Source of the DNA: Lactiplantibacillus dongliensis
GTDB lineage: Bacteria > Bacillota > Bacilli > Lactobacillales > Lactobacillaceae
Assembly (NCBI RefSeq): GCF_005405105.1
Contig: NZ_BJDK01000014.1
Location: forward strand, 1-64,000
Direction: 5' to 3'
Length of the DNA stretch: 64,000 nucleotides
In this document: positions 16,554-25,573 of the stretch, piece by piece
Position numbering within the stretch: position 1 is the stretch's first letter
Layout of the letters: every line of letters begins with the position of its first letter
Program-made: the position numbers and the translations under genes
The notes under the pieces: generated by a model
What the model was told of the DNA's origin: nothing
Databases searched by the model: none
Seen by the model: only the letters and a program-made list of their open reading frames with translations

Positions 16554-19277
16554 ATGCAACTGATTAGATTAAGAATTGAAAACGACGCAATGGCGATTGC
16601 TTATTACCCGGCTGAGGACCAGGCCGCCACGGCGCATTTTATGATCGCTTATAATCCCCAGCAAGGCATCGGCGAAAACCTTGAAAATATCAAAATTCGC
16701 TTAGCTGGTTTACATTTTGACGCGGCGGTCTTGGAAAACGGTCTCGATTATCCGTTTTCTGATACGATTGTCGGCGTCAACTACGAACGTATCGATGTCG
16801 GCTTAGCACTAACGAACATGCTCAACATTCCCGTCGTTAGTCAAGCCGCCGTTGAACAGGACGGCTTAACGGCCACTGTTAAAGCCAAGGCCACCTACCT
16901 CAAGTGGCATCTGGACTACTATGGTCAATACGACGGGGTTCGTAATAATGGTCAAGAAGCCATGCTAACCGTGGGCAACGGGTACTTTAGCTTACGTGGG
17001 GCCTACGTTGAAGCCCACGCTGACAAGAATAATTACCCTGGTACCTATGTGGCTGGAATTTTTGATCAAGAAACCACCCAGATTAAAGACCATGCCGTTG
17101 TTAATGAAGACTTAGTTAACCTCCCCAACGCCCAATTCATGACTTTTGGCGTTGATCACCAACCCCCATTCACCATTAATCAACACGATATTCAAGACGT
17201 TTATCGGAGTTTAGACCTCAAGACTGGGATCTTAACCATCTCGATGATCGTCCAATTAGCTTCCGGTCACCTACTGCAAGTTCAATCTCAAAAACTCGCC
17301 AACATGCGCGACTGGCACCGTTATGCCATTCGCTATACGATCACCCCGATGAATTTCTCGGGATCGTTGCAAGTCTACGCCGATATCGATGGAAGCGTTG
17401 TCAATGGCAATGTAAGTCGGTATAATGTTTTTGACCGGCATCATTTGCAAACGTTAGGACTGGAATCACAAACGAACACGGCTTATCTCTCTGGTCAGAC
17501 GAAAACGTCGCAGATCACGTATACGATTGGTGCTAAATTGACCAGTCCCGACGTTGAGACGACTAAACATGTCCAAGTCACTAATCAAGCCCAAAGTGTT
17601 CGGCAGACGTTGTCACTAAATGTGCAAGCTGGAAAAACGGTCACTTTTGATAAAAACGTCGTCCTACGCACGAGCAATGATCATGCACCCGAATCGTTAC
17701 CCGCAATCAACGATGAGTTAGCACAAGCCAACTTTGAAGACACTGTTAAGAGCAGTACCGATTACTGGCATAACTGTTGGCACGATGCCGACATCAAGAT
17801 TCGTGGCGACGTTACCAGTCAGCGACTGACCCGCGTCAATATCTTCCATAGTTTCGTGTCCGCCGCGGCCATTGAAAGCGGTCAATTAGACGCTTCCGTC
17901 GGGGCACGTGGCCTACACGGTGAAGCCTATCGTGGTCATGTCTTCTGGGATGAAATGTTTATCTTGCCATTTTACAGCTTGCACCGGCCAAAGTTAGCCA
18001 AGCAGCTATTGATGTATCGTTACCGGCGCTTGGCTGCGGCCCGGCAGAATGCTCAGGAAGCTGGCTATGCCGGGGCCATGTATCCTTGGCAATCGGCCCA
18101 AACCGGTGACGAACAAGCCCAATTCATGCATTTGAATCCGATTACCGATACTTGGGACCCTGACAACAGTCGTTTGCAGCGCCACGTCTCACTCGATATT
18201 GCGTATAACGTCTGGATGTACTATCACATCACTCAAGATAAAGCTTTTCTCGGCCAATACGGGATGGAAATGCTGTTATCAATCGCTGAATTTTGGATTA
18301 GTAAGGCGACCTATGATGACCAGACCGGCCGTTACAGTATTGCCGGCGTGATGGGTCCGGATGAATTCCATGAAAACTACCCGAATGCCAAGCAACCCGG
18401 CTTGAAGAACAACGCGTATACCAACATGATGGTCGCCTGGTTATTCGATACCATTGATCAGTTACGTGGCGACTTGGCCAATGACGTCTATCAAAAAGCT
18501 GCCAGTGCCGCTAACTTTAATGGGCAATTGCTCAATAAGATGGATGATATTAGTCACAAGCTAACACTAGAAATCAATCGCAGCGGCATCATTGCGCAAT
18601 TTGAAGGGTACTTTAAGTTACCGACCTTAGACTTCCGTGCTTATCGCCAGAAGTACGGTGATATTTCCCGGATGGACCGAATCTTAAAGGCGGAAGGTAA
18701 GACGCCAGATGCCTATCAAGTTGCCAAACAAGCCGATGCGTTAATGGCCTTTTATAACTTTGACGTGCCAACCGTTCAAAAGCTAATTGAAAAGCTGGGC
18801 TACAAGTTACCAAAAGAATATTTGACTCATAATATTCAATACTACTTGGAACGGACGACGCACGGTTCAACCTTATCGCGGATTGTCTATGCGGTCTTGA
18901 ACCAATTGGATGAGAACTATGACCAAGCCTGGACCCTCTTCTCAGAAGCGCTATTCTCAGATTACTATGATATTCAAGGCGGAACGACGGCCGAAGGGAT
19001 TCACTTAGGCGTCATGTGTGCCACGCTCCTACTGACTACGCGCAACTTCGGCGGGGTCAGCGTCTTGGGCGACCAACTGCAAGTCAACCCACAATTACCA
19101 GAACAATGGGACGGCTTAAAGTTCAAGCACACCTTCCGCGGCACCCATTACCACTTTGCGATCACTCATAGCAAAGTCTGTGTCACCGCTGATCAAGCGC
19201 AGCCGATTACGATTGCAGGTAAGCAGTATCAATTAAAAGCTAACAAGCCGCTCACGGTAGCGGACGTTACGAACTAG
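16554..19277 (+). CDS. Glycoside hydrolase family 65 disaccharide phosphorylase (maltose phosphorylase-like)
   Basis: 907 residues from the ATG at 16554; a GTG at 16542 overlaps the AAGGGGTGG site. The GH65 N-terminal domain begins near residue 130 (EAMLTVGNGYFSLRG). The (alpha/alpha)6 catalytic barrel contains the general acid Glu in VMGPDEFHENYPN, and HGSTLSRIVYA and GTTAEGIHLG provide phosphate-side motifs. The enzyme should phosphorolyse an alpha-glucobiose to beta-glucose 1-phosphate. Maltose is the likeliest substrate, but kojibiose, nigerose or trehalose cannot be excluded. Typical maltose phosphorylases are ~750 residues, so there is an extra N-terminal segment of about 120 residues. 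Beta-phosphoglucomutase follows 12 nt later, supporting the role. Confidence 0.88.
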   Translation: MQLIRLRIENDAMAIAYYPAEDQAATAHFMIAYNPQQGIGENLENIKIRLAGLHFDAAVLENGLDYPFSDTIVGVNYERIDVGLALTNMLNIPVVSQAAVEQDGLTATVKAKATYLKWHLDYYGQYDGVRNNGQEAMLTVGNGYFSLRGAYVEAHADKNNYPGTYVAGIFDQETTQIKDHAVVNEDLVNLPNAQFMTFGVDHQPPFTINQHDIQDVYRSLDLKTGILTISMIVQLASGHLLQVQSQKLANMRDWHRYAIRYTITPMNFSGSLQVYADIDGSVVNGNVSRYNVFDRHHLQTLGLESQTNTAYLSGQTKTSQITYTIGAKLTSPDVETTKHVQVTNQAQSVRQTLSLNVQAGKTVTFDKNVVLRTSNDHAPESLPAINDELAQANFEDTVKSSTDYWHNCWHDADIKIRGDVTSQRLTRVNIFHSFVSAAAIESGQLDASVGARGLHGEAYRGHVFWDEMFILPFYSLHRPKLAKQLLMYRYRRLAAARQNAQEAGYAGAMYPWQSAQTGDEQAQFMHLNPITDTWDPDNSRLQRHVSLDIAYNVWMYYHITQDKAFLGQYGMEMLLSIAEFWISKATYDDQTGRYSIAGVMGPDEFHENYPNAKQPGLKNNAYTNMMVAWLFDTIDQLRGDLANDVYQKAASAANFNGQLLNKMDDISHKLTLEINRSGIIAQFEGYFKLPTLDFRAYRQKYGDISRMDRILKAEGKTPDAYQVAKQADALMAFYNFDVPTVQKLIEKLGYKLPKEYLTHNIQYYLERTTHGSTLSRIVYAVLNQLDENYDQAWTLFSEALFSDYYDIQGGTTAEGIHLGVMCATLLLTTRNFGGVSVLGDQLQVNPQLPEQWDGLKFKHTFRGTHYHFAITHSKVCVTADQAQPITIAGKQYQLKANKPLTVADVTN

Positions 19278-19289
19278 GAGGATTTATTT

Positions 19290-19976
19290 ATGGCACAATT
19301 TAACGATATTAAAGGATTTGTATTTGATTTAGACGGGGTCATCACGGATACCTCAACGTTCCACAGTCAAGCTTGGCATCAGGTTGCCGATAAAGTCGGC
19401 GTCAAGTGGGATGATGATCTAGCTGACGCCTTAAAGGGCATCAGTCGCATGGATTCATTAAACCTAATCTTAGCGCGTGACCATAAAGAAAACGACTTTT
19501 CAGCTGACGAAAAGAACGCATTGGCCGCTGAAAAAAACGACAATTATTTGAAGCTCGTTAGCCAAATGAGTCCGGCCAACATCTTGCCCGGCATTCAAGC
19601 ACTGCTCAATGATCTAAAGGCCCAAGGTTACCTATTATCATTGGCATCAGCTTCCAAGAACTCGCCATTAGTGTTGAAACATCTCGGTTTAGGCGATTTC
19701 TTCACCAAGTCGGTTGATCCCGCTAGCTTGAAACACGGCAAGCCCGATCCTGAAATCTTCCGCCGCGGTGCCGAAATCTTAAACTTAGACCCCGCCCAAT
19801 GTATCGGGGTTGAAGATGCCGCAGCCGGCGTTCAATCCATCAACGGCGCTGGTGAAACGTCAATTGGCATTGGTGATCCGAAAGTATTAGCTGCTGCCGA
19901 TATTAACTTCACCGACACGGCCCAGTTGACCTTAGCAAATATCAAGCAAGCGATGAACGCCGCTACTTTAGCTTAA
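19290..19976 (+). CDS. pgmB: Beta-phosphoglucomutase
   Basis: 228 residues, HAD superfamily with a helical cap. The nucleophile motif is FVFDLDGVITDT (Asp ~13 and Asp ~15), the cap has the HSQAWHQVA signature of beta-PGM, motif 2 is SLASASKN, the Lys is in HGKPDPEIF, and the acidic pair is in GVEDAAAGV. It converts beta-glucose 1-phosphate to glucose 6-phosphate through a bisphosphate intermediate. It is co-transcribed with the GH65 phosphorylase (12-nt gap, AGGAGG ribosome binding site) and uses its product. Confidence 0.94.
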   Translation: MAQFNDIKGFVFDLDGVITDTSTFHSQAWHQVADKVGVKWDDDLADALKGISRMDSLNLILARDHKENDFSADEKNALAAEKNDNYLKLVSQMSPANILPGIQALLNDLKAQGYLLSLASASKNSPLVLKHLGLGDFFTKSVDPASLKHGKPDPEIFRRGAEILNLDPAQCIGVEDAAAGVQSINGAGETSIGIGDPKVLAAADINFTDTAQLTLANIKQAMNAATLA

Positions 19977-20001
19977 ATTTACGGCTCTTCACTTGAATCT
20001 A

Positions 20002-20056
20002 AAATAAGCATCGGCAAAACTTGGTTTTGAAGTACAAGTTTTGCCGATGCTTATTT
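20002..20056. terminator. Bidirectional terminator after pgmB
   Basis: A perfect 22-bp inverted repeat (20002-20023 with 20035-20056, core AAGCATCGGCAAAACTTG) with an 11-nt loop and AT-rich ends on both sides. Confidence 0.85.
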
Positions 20057-20104
20057 AATTTGGATTAACCCTATCAGATAAATACTAATTACAAGCAGTT
20101 TCAC

Positions 20105-20255
20105 TTTCAAACCGCAAAATTAACGCCGAGTGGGCTAGCATTGGCTCAGTAGTGGCGTTTATCTTAGTCGTGATTTTGCGGTTTAGATCAAGCCCGGCTG
20201 GTGAGATCACGCTTCGGCTCATGGGTCACCACGTTCCAGACCAACTGGAGCAGTA
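20105..20255 (-). repeat. Dispersed foldback repeat R1, inverted copy
   Basis: Read on the minus strand it matches the copy at 39624-39783 in blocks: (C)CAGTTGGTCTGGAACGTGGTG, CCGGGCTTGATCTAA, AAGATAAACG.CAC.ACTGAGCCAAT and the GGCGTTAA end. ACCGCAAAAT/ATTTTGCGGT (about 20111-20183) forms an internal stem. Confidence 0.6.
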
Positions 20256-20263
20256 CTTTTAAG

Positions 20264-21031
20264 CTAGATCAATCCAAAATGCTGTAACCCATGCTGAATG
20301 CCATCATGCATATTGTCATCGGTCACATAGGCTGCCAGTTTCTTCACGATGGGATTCCCATTGCCCATGGCGATTGGCGTCTGCACCATTTTGAACATCT
20401 CAATATCGTTTAATTGATCCCCAAACGCGTAAGTTGGCACCTGCGTCAGCCCCGCCTTCACTAAAATATCTCGAATCCCAGTTGCTTTAGTCACACCCCA
20501 GGCCATCGTATCTAGCGCCCGCGGATTATTCCGGACAAACGTCAATTGGCCGCGATAACGTTGCTGATACTGTTCAGCATCTCGCGGATCAAACGTTAAC
20601 ATAAAGTTGATATGATGATTACGATAATAGTTCGGCGCCACCACCGCCGTTTGCTTTAAGCTGGCAAAATTATCGACAGTCAAGGCGTCCGCATGGCTCA
20701 ACGCAAAACCGGCGTTATTATAGTAAGCCAACGCTTGACCGCGTCGATTGGCAAAGTGCGTGACATCGTGCAACAGCCCTTTATCAAGTTCATGTGCCGA
20801 TAAGAATTGCCCCTGATACTGCACGTAACTCCCATTAGCGCTCACAATCGAATCAATTCCCGTCTGCTTTAATAACGGCATCACTTCGAAGACATTCCGT
20901 CCCGTTGCGACAACCGGTAAGATCTGGTTTACTCTAAGTTGCTGAATGGCTTGAATACTACTGGCAGCGACCGTTTTATCATCTTGCATTAACGTGCCGT
21001 CTAAATCAAAAAACACCACTGCTTGATACAC
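20264..21031 (-). CDS. Cof-type HAD-IIB phosphatase
   Basis: 255 residues from the GTG at 21031, chosen because AGGGGG lies 7 nt upstream. The open frame continues to 21109 but without a ribosome binding site. HAD motifs: FFDLDGTL near the N-terminus, VVATGRN, a Lys in VTKATGI, and AFGDQLNDIEMFKM near the C-terminus. A C2B cap sits between. The family dephosphorylates sugar phosphates, pyridoxal phosphate or similar metabolites. It lies between pgmB and the glycogen operon, so a sugar-phosphate substrate is plausible but unproven. Confidence 0.85.
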   Translation of the reverse strand: MYQAVVFFDLDGTLMQDDKTVAASSIQAIQQLRVNQILPVVATGRNVFEVMPLLKQTGIDSIVSANGSYVQYQGQFLSAHELDKGLLHDVTHFANRRGQALAYYNNAGFALSHADALTVDNFASLKQTAVVAPNYYRNHHINFMLTFDPRDAEQYQQRYRGQLTFVRNNPRALDTMAWGVTKATGIRDILVKAGLTQVPTYAFGDQLNDIEMFKMVQTPIAMGNGNPIVKKLAAYVTDDNMHDGIQHGLQHFGLI

Positions 21032-21092
21032 CGAATTACCCCCTAGATTTTTCATCGTCCTTAGCTTGGCAATGACCAAGCTAGCTGTCCTA

Positions 21093-21145
21093 ATTATACC
21101 GCGGGTCACCGTGGACTATGAAAATAAGGCTTACAAGCGTTTTCA
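21093..21145 (-). promoter_or_regulatory. Promoter of the Cof-type gene with a cre-like site
   Basis: On the minus strand a perfect TATAAT (21098-21093) has a weak -35. TGAAAACGCTTGTA (21145-21132) matches the catabolite responsive element consensus TGWAANCGNTNWCA at 12 of 14 positions. A hairpin AGCTTGG/CCAAGCT (21063-21082) follows the expected start site. Confidence 0.4.
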
Positions 21146-21166
21146 TAAATGCAAGCCATAGAAAAA

Positions 21167-21200
21167 AGCCGTGACCAATCAAGGAAAGCCACGACCTCTT
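21167..21200 (-). terminator. Terminator of the glycogen operon
   Basis: On the minus strand GTCGTGGC pairs with GTCACGGC (8 bp, two G-U), directly followed by TTTTTT. Confidence 0.7.
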
Positions 21201-21218
21201 CTACGTCTCTTAAGGATC

Positions 21219-21296
21219 GACGGGGATACTTCTTAATGACATAATCGCGGGGTGCTGATTAAGAAGTACAACTATAATATACGGGTTCACCCCGTC
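21219..21296 (-). other. Nested inverted repeats in the 3' tail of the glycogen operon
   Basis: GACGGGG (21219-21225) pairs with CCCCGTC (21290-21296), and inside it TACTTCTTAAT (21227-21237) pairs with ATTAAGAAGTA (21258-21268). Together they would form a large stem between the amylase stop and the terminator, possibly protecting the transcript. Confidence 0.45.
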
Positions 21297-21321
21297 ACCA
21301 ACTATCTTATTTCTGTAAAGT

Positions 21322-23136
21322 TCATGTAAAGTTTTCAATAAGTTGGACTTGTGTCCCCGCTAGCTCTTGACCAACCAATCGTTGTTGAATCGCCGTTGCC
21401 AATGTGGTTGGCATTCCAGCCAGATGCAGATCAGCCGCTTTGAGCACTTGTCCCATCGTCGTCACATTAATCACGACCAAGACTTGTTGCTCTGCCTGCC
21501 AGAAGACATAACCAATCCCATAATCACCCAAATAAAACGGGACAAATGCCGCCGCGTTCAGCCATGGATGATTCTGTCGCCAGACAGCCCAGCGTTGCAC
21601 CACTTGCTGTTGCGTCTGATCAACACCGGCCCACGGAAAGTAGGCCCGATTATCCGGGTCCTTGCCGCCCGTCATCTTCGCTTCATCGCCGTAATACAAG
21701 CACGGGACACCCGGCAAGGTCATCAGCATCGCGACCGCGAGTTGTAACCGTTGGCGGTCGTTTTGCAACATCGTCAAGATTCGCGGCGTATCATGGCTAC
21801 CAATATTGTTGAAATTATAATTAAACGTTGAGGCGGGATAATTCTCCTTTAATGTCATCAGCTCCCGCCACCAATCCACTGGGGCCAGCGTCCCGTTTAA
21901 CACGTGGATAATCAGCCGGCGTAGCGGGTAATTCATGACTGCTTGCAGACCGCCACCTTCTAGATAATGCCGCCGTTCACCATAAGCCAGCTTATGTGAC
22001 GCATCTTCCCAGACCTCGCCAATCAAGACTTTATCTGGGTAGTGATCAAGGGCGCGGCGAATCCCGGCAATAAAGTCATCCGGCAATTCATCGGCGACAT
22101 CTAAGCGCCAGCCATCCACTCCACGTGCTGTCCAATAATCAATCACCGAACCGGGTTTCGCGAAAATAAAATCACGATAGTCTTGATTCTCCTTATCAAC
22201 AGTCGGTAAGTCGCTAATCCCCCACCAACTGTCATATTCTGTCGGGTAGTTGATGAAGGTGAACCAATTGTAATAACGACTCGTCCGGGACTGCGCGGCA
22301 CCGACCGTATCGTAATGCCCACTGCGATTAAAGTACCGGGAGTCAACACCAACGTGATTGAAGACCCCGTCTAAGATCAGCCGCATACCCGCGCGATGCA
22401 AGGCTGCGACTAGATGATCAAAGTCAGTCAGGTCACCCAAGACCGGATCAATCTTAAAGTAATCCCCCGTATCATAGCGATGATTACTCGTCGCCTGAAA
22501 GATCGGCGTCAAATAAATAATCGTGACCCCTAGCTTTTTCAGATAGGGAATCTTCGCTTCAATTCCTTTTAAATTACCGCCAAAGAAATCCCAGCGCATA
22601 ATTTCTTGATGCGGGCCGCGAATATACAACGGCCGATCACTCAACCGACCATATAGAAAACTGTTGGGTTTAGGCGCATTCACATGGCCGTCCGGGTTGC
22701 CGTTATAGAATCGATCGGCAAAGATCTGATAAGCCACGCCTTCGCGATACCACCGTGGTAGATGTTCGACACTGGCTAAGATAGTCAGCTGATACATTTG
22801 GACTTGATTACGCTGGGCATATTGCACGCCTGGTCCACCGGCGCCACCATCGACACAGCCATAGTAGATAGTATCCGTTGCCGTTTGCACTTGAAAATAG
22901 TAGAAATACAGCCCCGTTTGCGTCGGTGTAAAGGTCGTCGTGTAGCGCTCAGTTTGCGCCGTCATTGGTAGCGCTTGTTCCGCGTCCCACTGCCCATCGT
23001 GCACCATACAGAGCTTAACTGCTTGTACGGCGGCACTCGTCTGGACGCGTAAGGTAAACGTCACTGGCGTCTTAACCAGCACGGCACCAAACGGGGTCTT
23101 ACATTGCGATTGAAAAGAATCGTAATCCAGTTGCAT
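21322..23136 (-). CDS. GH13 neopullulanase/maltogenic amylase-type glycosidase
   Basis: 604 residues. An N-terminal beta-sandwich of the CBM34 type (~1-120) precedes a GH13 barrel from ~130 (YREGVAYQIFADRF). Conserved regions are DGVFNHVG, GWRLDVADE (nucleophile Asp), GEVWED (acid/base Glu) and NNIGSHDTPR (transition-state Asp). There is no signal peptide, so it is intracellular. It probably hydrolyses alpha-1,4 and alpha-1,6 bonds in limit dextrins left by GlgP. L. plantarum annotations call this position apu (amylopullulanase), but the length fits GH13_20. Last gene of the glg operon, 12 nt after glgP. Confidence 0.9.
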   Translation of the reverse strand: MQLDYDSFQSQCKTPFGAVLVKTPVTFTLRVQTSAAVQAVKLCMVHDGQWDAEQALPMTAQTERYTTTFTPTQTGLYFYYFQVQTATDTIYYGCVDGGAGGPGVQYAQRNQVQMYQLTILASVEHLPRWYREGVAYQIFADRFYNGNPDGHVNAPKPNSFLYGRLSDRPLYIRGPHQEIMRWDFFGGNLKGIEAKIPYLKKLGVTIIYLTPIFQATSNHRYDTGDYFKIDPVLGDLTDFDHLVAALHRAGMRLILDGVFNHVGVDSRYFNRSGHYDTVGAAQSRTSRYYNWFTFINYPTEYDSWWGISDLPTVDKENQDYRDFIFAKPGSVIDYWTARGVDGWRLDVADELPDDFIAGIRRALDHYPDKVLIGEVWEDASHKLAYGERRHYLEGGGLQAVMNYPLRRLIIHVLNGTLAPVDWWRELMTLKENYPASTFNYNFNNIGSHDTPRILTMLQNDRQRLQLAVAMLMTLPGVPCLYYGDEAKMTGGKDPDNRAYFPWAGVDQTQQQVVQRWAVWRQNHPWLNAAAFVPFYLGDYGIGYVFWQAEQQVLVVINVTTMGQVLKAADLHLAGMPTTLATAIQQRLVGQELAGTQVQLIENFT

Positions 23137-23148
23137 GCCTAAGCCCCC

Positions 23149-25554
23149 TTAAGCTTTAAGCGGCGTGTGCGGCATTTGCCAGATATCATCCGCATACCGT
23201 GCGACCGCTAAATCCGCTGAAAAGACGCCCGCGGCAGCAATATTTGCTAACGCTTTTTGTTGCCACTGCCGCTGATCTTGAAAATCATGACTGATCTGTC
23301 GTTGTTGCTGGATATAACTTTCATAATCAGCCAAGACAAAGAATTCATCATTGTACCGTAATAATGAGTCATAGATTTCGCGGCCTTCCGTTGAGACACC
23401 GGGAATCGTTCCATCGATCAAGGTGTCTAAGACCCGTTTTAATTCTGGATCAGCTTGATAAAAGTCGGCGGCATGATAGTCACCACGTTCGTAGTAGCCG
23501 TACACGGCTTTCGCGCTCAGGCCAAACGGATATTCATTGGCCTCACCGGCGGCCTGAATAATGTCGATATTAGCCCCATCACGCGTTGCTAACGATAACG
23601 CGCCATTAGCCATTAATTTCATATTACTCGTACCGGACGCTTCCTTAGAGGCCGTTGAAATCTGCTCGCTAACATCCGCAGCTGGAATGATCAATTCACC
23701 CAGTGAAACGCCATAATTAGGAATAAACGCGACTTTTAAGCGATCACCAATATCTGGGTCATGGTTGACCAAGTCAGCCAAAGCATTGATCAGCTTAATA
23801 ATCGACTTGGCATAGTGATAACTAGGCGCAGCTTTAGCCCCAAAGATGTGTACTCGCGGCGGTTCGACTTGTGCTGGATGTTCCTTAATCGCCAGATACT
23901 CGCGAATAATCTCAAAGACATGCAAGAGTTGCCGTTTGTAAGCATGCAGGCGCTTAATCTGCACATCAAAGATGGCATCGGTCCGCAATGTTAGCCCCAG
24001 CTCGCTCTGAATATACTTGGCCAATGCTTGCTTATTCTTGGTCTTCACAGCCGTTAACTGCTTCAAAAAGGCCGGTTCCGTCGCATAAGCCCCCAACAGC
24101 TTCAACTGACTCGGCTCGTGACGCCATTCAGTACCCAACTTTTGATCAATTAACGCCGCTAATGGCTCGTTAGCAATCTGCACCCAACGCCGCGTCGCAA
24201 TCCCGTTCGTCTTATTATTGAAGCGTTCTGGATACACGGCATACAAATCGCGTAAAACATCGGTCTTCAATAGTTCTGTATGCAATGGCGCGACTCCGTT
24301 GACACTATGGCTACCGATCACCGCCAAGTACGCCATCCGTACTTGACCATTACCTAATGGCGCGGTGCGGTTAACCAACGCTTCGCCAAAGATCGGGGTC
24401 TTATCCGCCCGATAATGCCGATCGATTTCGACCACGATTTGATATAGCCGCGGCAGTAACCCTTTAAACATGTCAATTGGCCAAGTCTCCAAGGCTTCTT
24501 GCATGATCGTATGATTGGTATAACTCATCACTTCGCGCGTCAATTCCCAGGCAACATCCCAACTACAATGGTGGTCATCCATCAATAAACGCATCAGCTC
24601 CGGAATAACTAGGGTCGGATGCGTATCATTAATATGAATGGCAATCTTTTGCCCCAGTTCGCGGACACCGTGATGCCGTAAGCTATAATGCCGCAAGATA
24701 CTCTGGACGCCGGCTGACGAGAAGAAATATTCTTGCCGCAGTCGTAGCGCTTGACCAGCCGAATTTGAATCATCGGGATACAAGACTTTGGTAATCTCAT
24801 CAATACGGTCACGCTGGGCTTGTGAATAGTACGTCTGATCTGCACTAGGCGGTAATTCCGCCGACCACAGCCGTAATGTATTGGTCACGCCATTATGATC
24901 GCCGACCATGCCGGTATCATACGGCACAGCTAGCACATCATCGGTATGCTCATACGTTGGCTTCAAACTGCCATCCGCTTGCGGGGTCATCCAGACATTC
25001 CCGCCAAACCGTACTAGACACGCTTTATTTTCCCGGCGAATCTCCCAAACATCGCCATTACGTAGCCAGTCATCCGGTAATTCAACTTGGTAGCCGTTCA
25101 TGAAGACTTGCTTGAACAAGCCGTAGCGATACCGAATGCCGTTCCCATTACCCGCTAAGCCTAGACTGGCCATCGAATCCATATAGCAAGCCGCCAAACG
25201 ACCCAAACCGCCGTTGCCTAGCCCCGGGTCAGGTTCGGCCGCGCTGATGTTTTCCAAATCTAGACCCAGTTCTTGCAACCCCTGGCGCACTGGCTGCATT
25301 AAACCTAAGTTCAGTAAGTTGGATTTTAACAACCGCCCGGGCAAGAATTCAATCGAAAAGTAATAGACTTGCTTCACATCATCTTGGCGATATCGTTCCG
25401 ACGTGCGCGTCCAATTAGGGCCATCGTAGCGCCGCAACAAATGCCCCAAGGCGACGAATTGGCCAAACGCGGAGGTATCTGATAAGTCCGTCGCATACAG
25501 CGTCTTGATTTCCGCTAAAAAATCAGTTTTAAATTGTGCCGTCGTTAATTTCAA
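23149..25554 (-). CDS. glgP: Glycogen phosphorylase
   Basis: 801 residues, GT35. The pyridoxal-phosphate lysine lies in KEASGTSNMKLMANGALSLA. Other family blocks are DPGLGNGGLGRLAACYMDS near residue 107 and IHINDTHPTL mid-protein. It releases glucose 1-phosphate from glycogen non-reducing ends in the cytoplasm. It sits between glgA and the debranching amylase, so synthesis and degradation enzymes are expressed together. Confidence 0.96.
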   Translation of the reverse strand: MKLTTAQFKTDFLAEIKTLYATDLSDTSAFGQFVALGHLLRRYDGPNWTRTSERYRQDDVKQVYYFSIEFLPGRLLKSNLLNLGLMQPVRQGLQELGLDLENISAAEPDPGLGNGGLGRLAACYMDSMASLGLAGNGNGIRYRYGLFKQVFMNGYQVELPDDWLRNGDVWEIRRENKACLVRFGGNVWMTPQADGSLKPTYEHTDDVLAVPYDTGMVGDHNGVTNTLRLWSAELPPSADQTYYSQAQRDRIDEITKVLYPDDSNSAGQALRLRQEYFFSSAGVQSILRHYSLRHHGVRELGQKIAIHINDTHPTLVIPELMRLLMDDHHCSWDVAWELTREVMSYTNHTIMQEALETWPIDMFKGLLPRLYQIVVEIDRHYRADKTPIFGEALVNRTAPLGNGQVRMAYLAVIGSHSVNGVAPLHTELLKTDVLRDLYAVYPERFNNKTNGIATRRWVQIANEPLAALIDQKLGTEWRHEPSQLKLLGAYATEPAFLKQLTAVKTKNKQALAKYIQSELGLTLRTDAIFDVQIKRLHAYKRQLLHVFEIIREYLAIKEHPAQVEPPRVHIFGAKAAPSYHYAKSIIKLINALADLVNHDPDIGDRLKVAFIPNYGVSLGELIIPAADVSEQISTASKEASGTSNMKLMANGALSLATRDGANIDIIQAAGEANEYPFGLSAKAVYGYYERGDYHAADFYQADPELKRVLDTLIDGTIPGVSTEGREIYDSLLRYNDEFFVLADYESYIQQQRQISHDFQDQRQWQQKALANIAAAGVFSADLAVARYADDIWQMPHTPLKA

Positions 25555-25573
25555 TATGGTTCCCCCTTAATTC

